From the NCBI GenBank assembly GCA_039090855.1, contig CM077007.1, positions 12,635,515-12,699,514 of the forward strand: DNA of 64,000 nucleotides, given 5' to 3'. Shown here piece after piece: positions 22,862-33,256 of this stretch; the first letter of the stretch is position 1, and every line of letters starts with the position of its first letter. A program made the position numbers and the translations under genes. Under the pieces are notes generated by a model, which saw only the letters and a list, made by a program, of their open reading frames with translations, was not told the DNA's origin and made no database searches. Source of the stretch: Macrothele yani. Its lineage: Eukaryota > Arthropoda > Arachnida > Araneae > Macrothelidae.

Positions 22862-23074
22862 TTTCACTGGAGGTTTAACGACCACCGTGAGCAACTCAAT
22901 GGGCTATAAGCAGTCGCCCGTCCCTAATTTAGGGTCACTGGTTCCAGGGAAGGGAGAGAGCCAGTGCCATGAGACAAACACAACATCCATGCCTGACCGG
23001 GATTCGAACCCGGACCCTTACGGACGAATGATCAGAGGCCAACGCCTTAGACCACTGCGCCACCGGGGCGGCGA
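22862..23074 (-). mobile_element. SINE A, near-consensus copy
   Basis: The minus strand gives a full SINE A: box A region 'gcgcagtggtctaaggcg', box B 'gggttcgaatcccgg', 'ggcactggctctctcccttc' and 'gtggtcgttaaacctccag'. It lies tail to tail with the copy at 22655-22860. Confidence 0.92.
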
Positions 23075-23897
23075 AAAATAATTATTATTGCACAGTCTGT
23101 ATTCATGGAAGCACCGACCGTTAATAATGGCTGAACGTTTCTAGTACATTTGGATGTAAAAAAACAACAACACACTTTATGCGTGCATTCATACGTCGTT
23201 TTCTTGAAATGATAAAAGCTTTGACCACACCTTAATACACGAGCAACAAGACTTATTTCATTAGCATTTCTAGCAATGTGTTCAAGCAGTAAACGTTTGT
23301 GGTAATTATTTAAATAAAACTGCTAACAAAACACAGAGAAACATACAACTGATCCCGAGATATATTTTACGTCCTTGGATTCCGGTACCACAGAATGTAC
23401 GACAGGGACTAATTCGAATCAGACTCCTTGTTACAATGGATTTTAATCACTGCCTAACTTTCGTACATATGTAGTTTTTTTATTTGGGTACTTCTGTGTT
23501 TTCCCGTATTAAAATGGAATGTACATTTAAATTCGAAAACTCATTTCTTCGTTTTTTTCCAGTTTTGAGCAGTGTGTTTTTGGGATATTGTCCCTTTGTT
23601 CTGAAAAATGATACTTCGAAATGCAAAGCCACGAAACTAATGGTTCAAAAATTTAAAAAATGTGATACCGATGTATCTTTAGTTTACAGAATAAGTTTAT
23701 TTTAATGATATATAAAACATATCGGTAATACAGAGGATACTCAGAAAGTAATATCTCCATATTTATATATAAGCCCAGTAGCAAGGTATCAAATTGAAAT
23801 AAAACAAGAACAAGGCTCAGAATTTCTATTTTAATCCACATATTTTATTCTTATGCATAGTCTCCTTCACGATCGACACAGATACACCAACGTTTAA

Positions 23898-24336
23898 GGT
23901 GGTTACACCTAAAATCTCTGCCTTATGTTTCCAATGGTAAAACTTCTTTGCATATTTTCTTCGCAATTAATGTAATCCCAAGAATGAAAACTCGCACATC
24001 GATAAAACTAACTTTACGTTATAGCATGCGCATACTTAAAACTTGCGAAAACATAACCATAATTAAGCAATACAACATTTTGTTTGTCTACTGACGTTAT
24101 CAATGTACATGTGGCGCCATCTATTAACAGATCTGAACATTACTCAAAGAAAAACGATTGATTTTTAATATAATTACGGTTATGTTTTAGCAAGTATTAA
24201 GTATCCCATGCTATAACTTAAAGTTAGTTTATCGATGTGCAAATTTTCATCCTTGAAAATACATTAATTGCGAAGGTAATATGTAAAGAAATTTTACCAT
24301 GTGAAACATAGGGCAGAGGTTTTAGGCGAAACCACC
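23898..24336. mobile_element. Fold-back MITE with TTAA target duplication
   Basis: About 190 bp at each end form an imperfect inverted repeat: left 'ggtggttacacctaaaat', right complement 'ggtggtttcgcctaaaac', and further matches such as 'cacatcgataaa' and 'actaactttacgttatagcatg'. A ~60-100-bp middle contains 'tggcgccatctattaac'. TTAA lies on both sides (23894-23897 and 24337-24340). Deleting the MITE plus one TTAA gives the host mariner an uninterrupted ...KKLVKRWCICVDREGDYA-stop, so TTAA is a genuine duplication. TTAA targeting is typical of piggyBac-related elements, but the 'ggtgg' termini do not identify the parent. Confidence 0.9.
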
Positions 24337-24824
24337 TTAACAAGTTTTTTAAACTCCTTCTGTAAAAATCTCCAGATTGGTCTCGGAACCATTTCCTCGT
24401 AGAAGCTTGAACATCTTCGTCACAGGTGACCTGAATTCCATTCAGATGTCCCTTGAGAGTAGAATATCTGGGTTCTATGTAGGGCGTTCAAGAACTTCAA
24501 ACTCAATTTCCTGTATGAAGTGAGAGCATTGGTGTAGGGTTGGTGTCGTGTTGCAGAATCATTAGCTTTTTATCCCCCACGCACGCAGTTTATATTTTGT
24601 GTTAATTTTTTTAAGGTATGCACGTAGCTTTCAGAGTTGATAGTTGTACCTTTGACCGTGTACTTCTAATGAATAATGCCTCTCTAGTCCCAGAACACGG
24701 TGATCATGCACTTACCGGCAGAAATTTAAGTTTTGAATTTTTTCGCTCTATTAGAGGATGGGTGTCTGTGTTCCAGCGATTGATTTCTTATTTCTGGGCC
24801 ATAATGGTGAACCCAACCCTCATC

Positions 24825-25330
24825 TGAAAATCCTCCTAATACGTGGCGTCAGTGAATAAACAAAGACATCGCTCTTTCCACGTTTTAGCAGCACATAGCA
24901 ACCAGAAAAATTGTTTTTCGGTCACCGCTGGGGATCCGAATCCCAGATCTTTTGATATCTAGCCGAGCGCGATAGCCTTCCTCAACGGTAGCCAACGTCT
25001 TTGTTTATTCAGTGACGCCACGTATTTGGAGGATTTTCACTTTAGATCTGCCCTTTGGATTCAACTGCTGTAATTAATTTATAACCAGTGCCGTTAATGC
25101 CCACCAGATGAAGACGTCTCAGTAGCTGGGCTCATTTACGGATTTATGATGTCAGAAGCTGACAGAAAAACACACATAGTGACGTGGATTGTTGGCCACC
25201 GTGGTGTAAGGCTAAAGCGCTCGACTAGATATCGAGAGATCTGGGATTCGGATCCCCAGCGGTGACCGAACAACAACTTTTCGGTTGCTATGTGTTTCTA
25301 AAACGTGGAAAGAGCGATGTCTTTGTTTAT
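24825..25330. mobile_element. Inverted pair of SINE C (tRNA-derived) in one insertion
   Basis: Minus-strand SINE C at 24825-24996 and plus-strand SINE C at 25176-25330 share the tRNA-like head ('ccaccgtggtgtaaggctaa', box B 'gggattcggatcccc') and the 3' end 'ttggaaagagcgatgtctttg' with minor variants. A third, short plus-strand tail (24997-25043) follows the minus copy head to tail. The host mariner sequence is duplicated on the two sides as ccaaccctcatc (24813-24824) and ccaactctcatc (25331-25342), a 12-bp target-site duplication with one mismatch, so the composite arrived as one event. Confidence 0.85.
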
Positions 25331-25819
25331 CCAACTCTCATCACCGGTCACAATGCCTTGGAGAAAATCACTTCCATATTTTCCATTGAGGGCAAGCAAT
25401 CTTTAGCATGTTTTAAGTCTTGATTTCTTAATTTCAGTTAGGTGACGCGGTACCCAACAAGTACACACTTTGTTTCATCGTAAAACGTTAACAATGTCAT
25501 TGATTCTCTCTAAATTAATGTTCAGCTTACTTGCTACGGAACTCTAAGTTATGTTTCGATTTTCCCTGATGAGCTAATCGACGTTTTGCCTGTTCAAATC
25601 GCAAGTTGTGATTACGGTCTTTATACTCCGCGGTTGATCCTCAACGGTGAACATTTCTCCACTGTATCCAACCACGAACAGTGGTTATGTCCAAAGTTTC
25701 AGAATTCTTTCTTACCCAACGACGAACAGTACTAAGTTCTGGAGCCACAAACTATCACTAATTTAGCGTGAATATCTTTAGGAGGTACATTTTATGAGTT
25801 ATAAACTATGTAACTGATT

Positions 25820-26365
25820 TATAGATTAAGATAATACAACGTAGTTGTTACAAATGTTTAATTTTTCAAGCCGACCATGGTTTCGCTGGGTGTTGACCTA
25901 GCTTTATCAGGACGAATGGCACGTAAATATTCAAATTGTATATGACATCATAAATGGTGTTTGCAGTCACGTGATTTGGTTAGATGCTTCCACGCGCTTG
26001 ATAGAAATGGCGTGGATGCCATGTCATTAACAAGTTGCGAAGACTTCTGATGTATATGGAAAGCTTCCAAAATATCAAATTTGGTGGTTGAATATCATAA
26101 GTCTTCGTAACTTGTTAATGACATGGCGTCCACGCCATTTCTATCAAGCGCGTGGAAGCATCTAACCAAATCACGTGACTACAAACACCATTTATGATGT
26201 CATATACAATTTGAATATTTACGTGCCATTCGTCCTGATAAAGCTAGGTCAACATCCAGCGAAAATATGGTCGGCTTAAAGAAATAAACATTTGTGACAA
26301 CTACGTTGTATTATCTTAATCTATATATAATCGTCACAAGACTGTAGTCTTTGAGATAAAGTATT
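25820..26365. mobile_element. Large palindromic insertion, probable inverted PLE-like 3' ends
   Basis: Two arms of about 220 bp (about 25820-26048 and 26095-26330) are near-perfect reverse complements around a ~50-bp spacer. The host repeat taactgatt flanks it at 25811-25819 and 26366-26374. About 35 bp of unpaired sequence (26331-26365) lies outside the right arm. Outward-facing on both arms is the block 'cctgataaagctagg...ccagcgaaaa' followed by 'aataaaca', resembling the conserved 3' block of the Penelope elements at 33.4, 43.3 and 62.2 kb. No ORF remains. Removing the insertion joins the mariner N-terminal frame, supporting the boundaries. Confidence 0.8.
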
Positions 26366-27091
26366 TAACTGATTCTTGTTTGACACCAGTTGATACAATT
26401 GAAAAGAAATGAAGCTAATGGAACAAAGAATCGTTTGCCGTCTGTCTTGTTGCTAGGCAAAAAGTCATGCGCGAGGCAATTGCGCGGAGATATTACTTAT
26501 TGGACACTTCACGTACATGAAGTCACATTTGCGTTGTAGATTCGTTAATAAATGAAGTATAGCTTTCGGTGGCTTCCAGATCTAGAGAGATGCTTTTCAA
26601 ACACATTTTCCTTTTTGTTGTGTTTATGCTTATCTTTGCCACGGTTGCGTCAATAAAAGTTCCACGGTTCCCAACGCTACAAATTCCTTATAGAAGTAAT
26701 CTTTAAATTAAAAAATGCACATCATTTCAGGCTTTTTTTAATACTAAACATAGTGCGCAGGAATCTCTCTTACTTTCAGCTGTGAGAAGGGATACCCTCT
26801 GACGATTTCTTAGTAGCTATGCTATTTTAATTTTTAGCTTGAGTAAACTAAAAGTTATATGCACCCGTATGAGTTTCCCAGATATTAATTTGCTACATAC
26901 CGTATTTACTGTGTGTTAATCACGCGCGATGTCAAATTTGAAATGTTTAATAAAACTTTTGAGATATGATGCCAAGTTATCGCATCACTCAGAGTACTGC
27001 GATGACGTTTGTTCTCGCAGCTTTTCAAATACGCTCGGAAGTTATTGTATTATGTTCGAAGAGCTCTGTTAAAATGCTCAACCTTTGTGCG

Positions 27092-27527
27092 GGGGACAAC
27101 CACAATGAGCAACTCAGTGGGCTAAAAGCAGCCGACCGCCGCCCCGGTGGCGCAGTGGTCTAAGGCGTTGGCCTCTGATCATTCGTCCGAAGGGTCCGGG
27201 TTCGAATCCCGGTGAGGCATGGATGTTGTGTTTGTCTTACGGCACTGGCTCTCTCCCTTCCCTGGAACCAGTGACCCTAAATTAGGGACGGGCGACTGCT
27301 TATAGCCCATTGAGTTGCTCACGGTGGTCGTTAAACCTCCAATCAAAAAAAAAAAAAAAAAGCAGCCGACCGACCCTAATTTACGGACACTGTTTCCAGG
27401 GAAGGGAAAGAACCAGTGCTGTAGGACAAACACACCATCCATGCCTCACGCAGGATTCGAACACCGGGATATCTCGGATGAATGATTAGGACACAACGCT
27501 TTGTACCACTTGGCCAACGGGTCGGGT
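27092..27527 (-). mobile_element. SINE A copy, split by another SINE A
   Basis: A diverged minus-strand SINE A runs 27092-27138, is interrupted, and resumes at 27361-27527 (body 'ccagggaagggaaagaacc', box B 'aggattcgaacacc', head 'ccacttggccaacgggtcgg'). The interruption is the plus-strand SINE A at 27139-27360, flanked by the repeated host sequence aaaagcagccgaccg. Confidence 0.88.
27139..27360 (+). mobile_element. SINE A, near-consensus, nested in an older SINE A
   Basis: Best plus-strand example of the family: start 'ccgccccggtggcgcagtgg' (box A), box B 'gggttcgaatcccggtg', then a tRNA-unrelated body with an internal hairpin (cactgg...ccagtg). It ends 'gttaaacctccaatc' followed by an A17 tail. 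The duplication aaaagcagccgaccg is at 27124-27138; on the right the A tail runs straight into agcagccgaccg at 27361-27372, so the TSD is ~12-15 bp. Confidence 0.95.
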
Positions 27528-27665
27528 ATCCATGCGTTGACTCCTAAAAAACTTCAGAATTTCGGGAAAATTTAAGCACGTCATTGTATTACAAAGAGAC
27601 TTGCTGAAAATAATATCAACAGAATGTTTCTTGTGAAATACTTCTCGAGGGATTCTACTTATTGA

Positions 27666-27868
27666 ACCGAGCGGCCAAGGTGGCTGAGTGGTACGTGATG
27701 GCTTCTAACCACTCATCCAAGATGGGTCCCGGCTCAAATCCCCAGAGAGGCAGGGATGGCGCTTTTCCCTTCCCACCCTAGAAACATTGATCCTAATTTA
27801 GGGACAGCCCATTGTTCATACACCATTGTGCTGCTTAAGGTGATAAATCCCGAAACAAACAAAACAAA
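27666..27868 (+). mobile_element. Degenerate SINE A copy
   Basis: 'gcggccaaggtggctgagtgg' (box A), a weak box B 'cggctcaaatcccc', then 'cccttcccaccctagaaac', 'cctaatttagggacagcc', and the end 'ggtgataaatcccgaaac' with an A-rich tail (aaacaaacaaaacaaa). Confidence 0.7.
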
Positions 27869-27904
27869 CTGTTGAATACATTTTCGCTTGGACCTCTTAT
27901 ACAG

Positions 27905-27990
27905 TGTTGGTTTCCCTGTGTTCTAGTGGTAGGATCCGTCGTATTGCTGGATCCCATTTCGAATCCTGCTGCGAGACATAGATGTTGCGT
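27905..27990 (+). repeat. tRNA-like sequence (Glu-like head)
   Basis: 'tccctgtgttctagtggtag' and 'atttcgaatcctgctgcg' have box A/box B spacing like a tRNA-Glu-type gene. The sequence then runs into 'agacatagatgttgcgtttt', which recalls SINE A. Probably a decayed SINE. Confidence 0.45.
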
Positions 27991-28074
27991 TTTGACTTTT
28001 TACGTACCAACGTCAAATTCTTTTATTAAACAGTTAGTTATGTACATACCATTACCCTCAAACTACTGGTATCT

Positions 28075-28617
28075 GTCACGTGCACTCCCTGCAGGACGCA
28101 AAGGCAGATAGCAATGAGAGCACATGTCCACGTAGCTCAGTTGGGAGAGCGACTTACTCCGGAGTGAGGGGAACCGGATTAGATGACCGGCGTGGACAAA
28201 CTTGTACGTTATATTGGCGCGCAAACTTCCAGGATGACCCGGCTGTTAAGTTTCTCACAATGATGTGATGTTCTTTCCACACGGCGAGACAGGAAAAATG
28301 AGAATCCCTTCTTCAGTACTTCGTAAAAATAAATCAGTGGTGTGATGTTACGTTCCACACACCAAATTGTCTAGGATTTCTCAAATGCACGTTCTTCATG
28401 GAATGACTGCCTACAGCAACACATGGTCCCGCCTGACCCGTGAGCCATGCTGTAGGGCCCCTTTCCGGGGGGGAGATGTGACGTGTCTGACGCACATGAG
28501 ATAAAGGAAGATAGCAGTGAGAGCACATGTTCGCGTAGCTTAGTTGGGAGAGCGACTTACTCCGGAGTGAGGGGACTCGGATTCGATCCCCGGCGCAGAC
28601 AAACTTATACGTTATAT
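28075..28617 (+). mobile_element. SINE B dimer, diverged copy
   Basis: Two monomers in tandem. tRNA-like domains lie at about 28127-28197 ('cacgtagctcagttgggag') and 28532-28601 ('gcgtagcttagttgggag', box B 'ggattcgatcccc'). Monomer 1 has the body hairpin 'ggatgacccggctg...ttccacac' and an A-rich stretch. Monomer 2 stops at 'cttatacgttata', the same relative position as in the other dimers (acttcgttata). This is the third independent locus with this dimeric plan. Confidence 0.8.
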
Positions 28618-28833
28618 ATCCGAGTATGCTATTCTGAACGTTATTAGTTTAACATTCACATCATGATAAGGATTAAAATTAAGGAATGCAAACCACGGCT
28701 GGCGTCTCGCGTAAGTGAAGAGGTGTTTCTTCAGGGCAGAGGAGTTAGAGAACATGTCAACATTTTTTTTTCATTTTTTTTGTACAAATGCCGCTATTCG
28801 AAATAATTACACTGAAATGTTCTGAAAAGTTTG

Positions 28834-29035
28834 TGTAGTGGTGATTTTTGTGTAGGCTTCTAATCGTTCGTCCCAGTCGGCCCGGTTCTAGTCCCCGATG
28901 AGGTATGGATGGCTAGCTTGTCTTCCAGCACTGCTCTTCCACTCCTTTTCCTGGAACCACTTCCATCAAATTAGCGACCGGCGACTGCTTATCACTCAGA
29001 GTTTCTCACGATGGTTGTTAAACCTTAAAACAAAT
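28834..29035 (+). mobile_element. Degenerate SINE A copy
   Basis: 'tgtaggcttctaatcgttcgtcc', box B-like 'cccggttctagtccccg', 'tgaggtatggatgg', 'cctttccctggaacc'-like sequence, 'cgactgcttatcactcag', 'gatggttgttaaacc' and an A-rich end. Confidence 0.7.
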
Positions 29036-29308
29036 TAGTAAAACATGGTCGTTCTATCATAGAAAGCGCCTTTCTTTTCATGAGAAACAAAAGCGTATTT
29101 TGAATTATTCAAGGAAAGAATGTCAATTAAAATACTTCGGCTGCTGCCCAGGGTATTTCAATTTGTAGCATAGCTAATTGACCATCGTCAGGAATGGTCA
29201 AACACACATTTTCATGATGACTAAGATTATTTGTGCATGTACAGGGTAAAGGACCTAACAGATTCGAGTTTTGAGGTTGAGACGTACTACAAAGGTCAAG
29301 ACAACAAT
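29036..29308. other. Unassigned DNA
   Basis: No gene or repeat recognised between the SINE A copy and the fold-back repeat. Confidence 0.4.
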
Positions 29309-29526
29309 ACAGATATAAATCAAGCTGTTCTTCCATGTAACGTAACCGCAGAAATTTGAAAAAAAATTATCGTCTTGAAACGGGATGCTAAAAAATTACT
29401 CGAGCGAAAAGAAATATACACTTAGTATACTCGAGGGCAAATCGGAAGATGCGGGTTCAGTTTCCGTTCCAGAAAAAATGTTCGAATTTCTGCGGTTACG
29501 TTACATGGAAATACAGCTTGATTTAT
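29309..29526. repeat. Inverted repeat around a tRNA-like core
   Basis: Arms 29309-29352 and 29479-29526 are imperfect reverse complements ('aaatcaagctgt', 'ccatgtaacgtaaccgcag'). The spacer holds 'tatactcgagggcaaatcgg' and 'gcgggttcagtttccg', half of a tRNA-like domain resembling the one at 52917-52985. Likely an inverted SINE insertion of a third family (SINE E). Confidence 0.65.
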
Positions 29527-29579
29527 GTCCGTATTAATTATTCCATGTTTTTTCAAGAAATCAAATCTGCAGCGATATA

Positions 29580-29655
29580 TTCCGTCGGTGTAGTTTAGTC
29601 GGTTAGAACAACTGGCTCCAGAGCGAGGAGGTGCAAACTCTATCTTCGTCACTGA
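29580..29655 (+). repeat. tRNA-like sequence
   Basis: 'gtcggtgtagtttagtcggt' (box A) and 'ggtgcaaactctatcttc' (degenerate box B), with 'ctggctccagagcgagg' in the anticodon region. This resembles the SINE B/E heads with a Cys/Trp-like start. Relic, not a tRNA gene. Confidence 0.45.
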
Positions 29656-29659
29656 CAAA

Positions 29660-30384
29660 TTTGTGTTTTCACAAGGTACGGCAGAGCGTAAATAGCAGCA
29701 CTTATTGATAGAACATGCTGTAAATAACAGAGACATCACCTAAGTAAACTACAATTGCAGTAGGAACTAAGCTTACTCAGAAGCACAGCAAAACTTTAAC
29801 AAAATCTTCTTAAAAATCAAACCCTTTGCAGCAACATGGCGACGGTTATTTGCTGAGAGAACGATCAAGTTGTTGAATACCGCCTTGTTTAAAATGGAGC
29901 TATGCTGAACACTGAAGATGCGATGGAATATTATTCATTAAAATTTTTGATCAAAGAAGATGTGATTACTATCGATCTGTAGTTTTCGATTATGATTTTA
30001 TCGAAGAAGTCATCATAAATTCTTTCCGAAAGATTGGAAAAGTCTTGTAATCAGCAACATCTATGCCATAATGAAAGCGAATAAGTGTGTGCGTGTGTGA
30101 GAGCTACAGTTCATCGAAAAATCGTGGTAGGCCCTTCAAAATTTGGCAGATTGTTTTTAACTGCTGCCCGACTTGCAGATTCCGAAAGGGAGGTTCTAGA
30201 AGAAAATATATTTACAATGCTGTGCTATTTCTACGGTTACCAAGGGGTTACGAACGAGACAGATGAGAAGACAATCACGTGCGCGCACTGCCATTGCCGT
30301 CAGCATTAAAACGTTTCTGTCATATCGTCATCACGAGAAGAAAACTGCTTACTTTATTTGTGCAATGCTTTTTCAGCTGAAGCG
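29660..30384. other. Unassigned DNA
   Basis: No recognised coding or repeat content. Confidence 0.4.
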
Positions 30385-30562
30385 TCATTTGTCTGAGTTG
30401 AAACCGGGCTCTAGTCTCCTATGAAGCATGGGTGGTATGCTTGTCTTACTGCGCTGGTTCCCTCCCTTCCCAGGAGCCAATGACCTTAAATCAGGAATGG
30501 ATGGTTACTAATAACTCAACGAGTTGATTGTTATGGCCCTTAAACCTCTCTCCCCCTCCAAA
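30385..30562 (+). mobile_element. 5'-truncated SINE A copy
   Basis: Starts near 'catttgtctgagttg', then 'ccgggctctagtctcc' (box B), 'gcatgggtggtatgcttgtc', 'gctggttccctcccttccc', 'ccttaaatcagg' and 'gttatggcccttaaacctctc' with an A-rich end. Box A is missing. Confidence 0.65.
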
Positions 30563-30787
30563 AAAATTTTTCGACGAATTTACATCACTCTTCCGATGCA
30601 TGCAGTGCTTCGCTAACGGTCTAGAGTTGCGTAAATTATTCCCACGGCCCATAAAAGAATATATAGGGTGTGCTTCTCAGACTCATTTTCATTACATTCT
30701 TTCTGAGAAAGGAATTTCATGGCTACAACTAGGGATATGGAAGCAGAAGAAAATTCAGAGAAAAGAAACATTGTCGTCATTCATCGA

Positions 30788-30965
30788 AGTTGGGCTCTAG
30801 TTCGAGTACCGGGTAAGGCATGGGTGGTACGTTTGTCTTACGGTGCTGGGTTTCTCCTTCCCAGAAGCCGGTGGCCCTAATCAGAGACGGGAGACTACCC
30901 ACACCCCGAAGAGTTGTCCATGATGGATATTGAATCCAGAAACAAACAAACGAACAAACAAAACA
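30788..30965 (+). mobile_element. 5'-truncated SINE A copy
   Basis: Begins at 'gttgggctctagttcgagtacc' (box B) and keeps 'ggcatgggtggtacgtttgtc', 'ggtgctgggtttctccttccc', 'ggccctaatcagagacggg' and an (aaac)n tail. Box A is lost. Confidence 0.7.
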
Positions 30966-31251
30966 TTTTAGCACGCAATAAAAAAACTATTAATGTAGTT
31001 CATGAAGACGTCTAATGACCTTATAACAGATATTTATTCTGTACTAGCCTATAGATCGCCCTGGAACGGTTGTTTTTAAGCTTTAAATAAGTATTAATAT
31101 ATAGGATATGTTTCCCGTCCTAACACGGGCGAAACTGTTAATTTAAGCAGATTGAAAACAAATCAACTAGACGCCCGATTTCTGTAAGAAAATATAGTAA
31201 ATATTTATGTAGTAAGAACTTATTCATGTTCGAACTGAAAATCATATTCTA

Positions 31252-32643
31252 CACTGCTGGTCCCCCAAAAGGCAACACCAAGAAGGAAGCATCCGATTGG
31301 ACTGAAATTCGCAGCATGCGTCGCCCGCGAGAGGACATGCAAACGATTACATCATGTGCGCCTGACACGCCACCGAGAAGCACTATAAGAAGGGTGTACA
31401 GAAGGCACCCCGCCTTCTGTACATTGTGTTGTGCTGCCGGACCTGTGCGTGGGAAGCTTCCTGATGCCTCGTCGCAGAATACGACATTCATTCCAGCACG
31501 TTTCCGAGTTCGACAGAGGACGAATAGTGGCTTATTGCGACAGCGGTTTATCGTACCGAGACATTAGCGCCCGTGTGGGACGACATTCAGCCACAGTGAG
31601 GCGAGTATGGATTCGGTGGGTGCAGGAGGGGACGGACGGACCGACCGACGTGAGCGATTGCCGCAACCGCGGCACACCACCGAACGAGAGGACCGGCATG
31701 TTGTGCAGCGGGCATTGACGGCTCGCACCGTTACATCACGAACGTTAGCGCAGGAATTAGGGTGTGTTGCGCAACAACCTGTAACAGCACGTACCGTTCA
31801 ACATCGTCTGCAGGAGCGGAGACTTGTCGCACGGCGCCCATTGCTCCGATTACCATTGACGTTAAACCACCGGTGAGTGCGGCGGCAGTGGGCCGTTGAA
31901 CGCCGCACCTGGAGTACGGAATGGCACGACATTGTCTTCTCCGACGAATCCCGCTTCTGCCTGCAACACCACGATGGTCGGCTCAGCGTGTGGCGGCACC
32001 GCAGCGAGAGACTGTATGACGCCTGCATTACGCATCGCCATACTGGTCCGTCGCCTGGCGTTATGGTTTGGGGCGCAATTGGATATGACACCCGCACCCC
32101 TCTGGTACGCATCGCCAGTACACTCAACAGCCACCGCTACATCTCCGACGTTTTGGAGCCTGTAGTCCTCCCTTACCTGCAGAACCTGCCAGCTGCCACG
32201 ATTCAACAGGACAATGCGCGCCCGCACGTGGCACGCATCGTGCAACAATTCTTCACGGTCCACCAAGTGTCACTGCTGCCGTGGTTTGTCTGTTCTCCCG
32301 ATATGTCGCCCATCGAACACGTCTGGTCGCTGATCGGCAACCGAGTGGCCCTGCAAGCACTACCAGCGGCTACGCCTGATGAACTGTGGCAATGTGTGGA
32401 AGCAGCCTGGACCGACATACCCCCAGCCCACATCCAAAGCCTCTTTCGTTCGATGCTGTGGCGTGTAGCGGCCGTTATATTGCCAGCCATGGGGGTAACA
32501 CGAACTATCGATGTCTGCGTGTTCTGAAGTCGCACGGGCCTGTAAGCTGAATCGTTTCATCTTTGTATCTGTTATGTGTCCAGTAAATCTGGCTTTGCTA
32601 TCTCGTGTTCTTCTTGGTGTTGCATTTTGAGTGGTCAGCAGTG
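31252..32643 (+). mobile_element. Tc1-type transposon (third subfamily)
   Basis: Termini read cactgctggtcc (31252 on) and, on the complementary strand from 32643, cactgctgacca. The inner repeats 'gcaacaccaagaag' are at about 31272 and 32606-32619. TA precedes the left end (31250-31251); the right flank is CA, so the duplication is either mutated or off by one base. About 1.39 kb, GC-richer than its surroundings, which suggests a relatively recent arrival or transfer. Confidence 0.88.
31464..32527 (+). pseudogene. Tc1 transposase (DD34E), one frameshift and one stop
   Basis: From MPRRRIRHSFQHVSEFDRGR the N-terminal HTH is clear (LSYRDISARVGRHSATVRRVW). The frame shifts at about 31680-31695 to 'EREDRHVVQRALTARTVTS', and the second HTH continues to 'LPLTLNHR'. 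There a TGA (31874-31876) interrupts, probably an Arg codon lost by C-to-T change. The same frame continues 'WHDIVFSDESRFCLQ' (Asp 1), 'SPGVMVWGAIGYDTRT', 'ATIQQDNARPHVARIV' (Asp 2) and 'CSPDMSPIEHVWSLIG' (Glu, 34 residues after Asp 2). It ends at 32527. All catalytic residues survive. Confidence 0.92.
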
Positions 32644-33229
32644 CATTTATTTCCGTTTTTCAAAAAACCTCGCCACAAATATAAAATTCTGTGTAAAATA
32701 TTTGTTGTTGTTTATCAATTTTTATTGTAGTCCATTTGTTTTCGTGTAAACTTACCCTAATAATTTTTGCCTTGATGTTTCGCGTTTAATTAATTTTTTC
32801 TCCGGCACACTTGTTATTCCCTTCACGGTTTGTTTTAGACTGCCCTATTCGATGGTTAGTTCGAAACTTCATACCGAAGCTTTTTCTACAAAATAATGCG
32901 ACATATGGCATTACAGATTGGAACTATCTAAATTATCGACAATGTGCTGTTGGGACATCTGTTTTTAGGTGCAATTTTGGTCATTTTGACATCTCGAGAT
33001 TTCAGTTTTTATTGCAGATTAGAGCGTTTAGGTAGATCGATATTTTGCAAAATGTATAATATAATGAGCTCTAAACTCGGAAAGTTAGTTAAATTAAAAA
33101 AGTATAAAATAATTAAAGCGTACAAATTAATATTCGAATTGTGCTAAATTAAATTAATATACAAACTCAACTTGCTGTGATATTAAGATTTCATTCGAAT
33201 TTTGTAGAGATTTTGTAGAGCTAGAGTCA
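32644..33229. other. Unassigned AT-rich DNA
   Basis: No gene recognised. Short open frames are AT-biased and lack motifs. Confidence 0.4.
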
Positions 33230-33256
33230 TTGATAACCCGATATTTTTAAATTAGC

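Larger units (their letters stand above)
23737..26507 (-). mobile_element. mariner transposon carrying three later insertions
   Basis: Ends carry related inverted repeats: 'cagaaagtaatatctcc' near 23748 and 'ggagatattacttattgg' near 26485. Minus-strand transposase pieces occur in the correct order: an N-terminal HTH piece 'PPKDIHAKLVIVCGSR' (~25795-25748); 'GIVTGDES' (~25362-25339, catalytic Asp 1); 'WVHHYGPEIRNQSLE' after the second insertion (~24815-24770); a degraded 'LQHDTNPTP' block (~24558-24532, Asp 2 region); and 'QSGDFYRRSLKNLL' (~24384-24342). A C-terminal 'RWCICVDREGDYA' follows (~23892-23854). Removing the three insertions restores collinearity, and in two cases the exact reading frame. 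Confidence 0.88.

Noticed and set aside
23898..24336. Natural intron or part of the mariner element
   Set aside because: It has long inverted repeats and a TTAA duplication, and removal restores the transposase frame without splice-site requirements.
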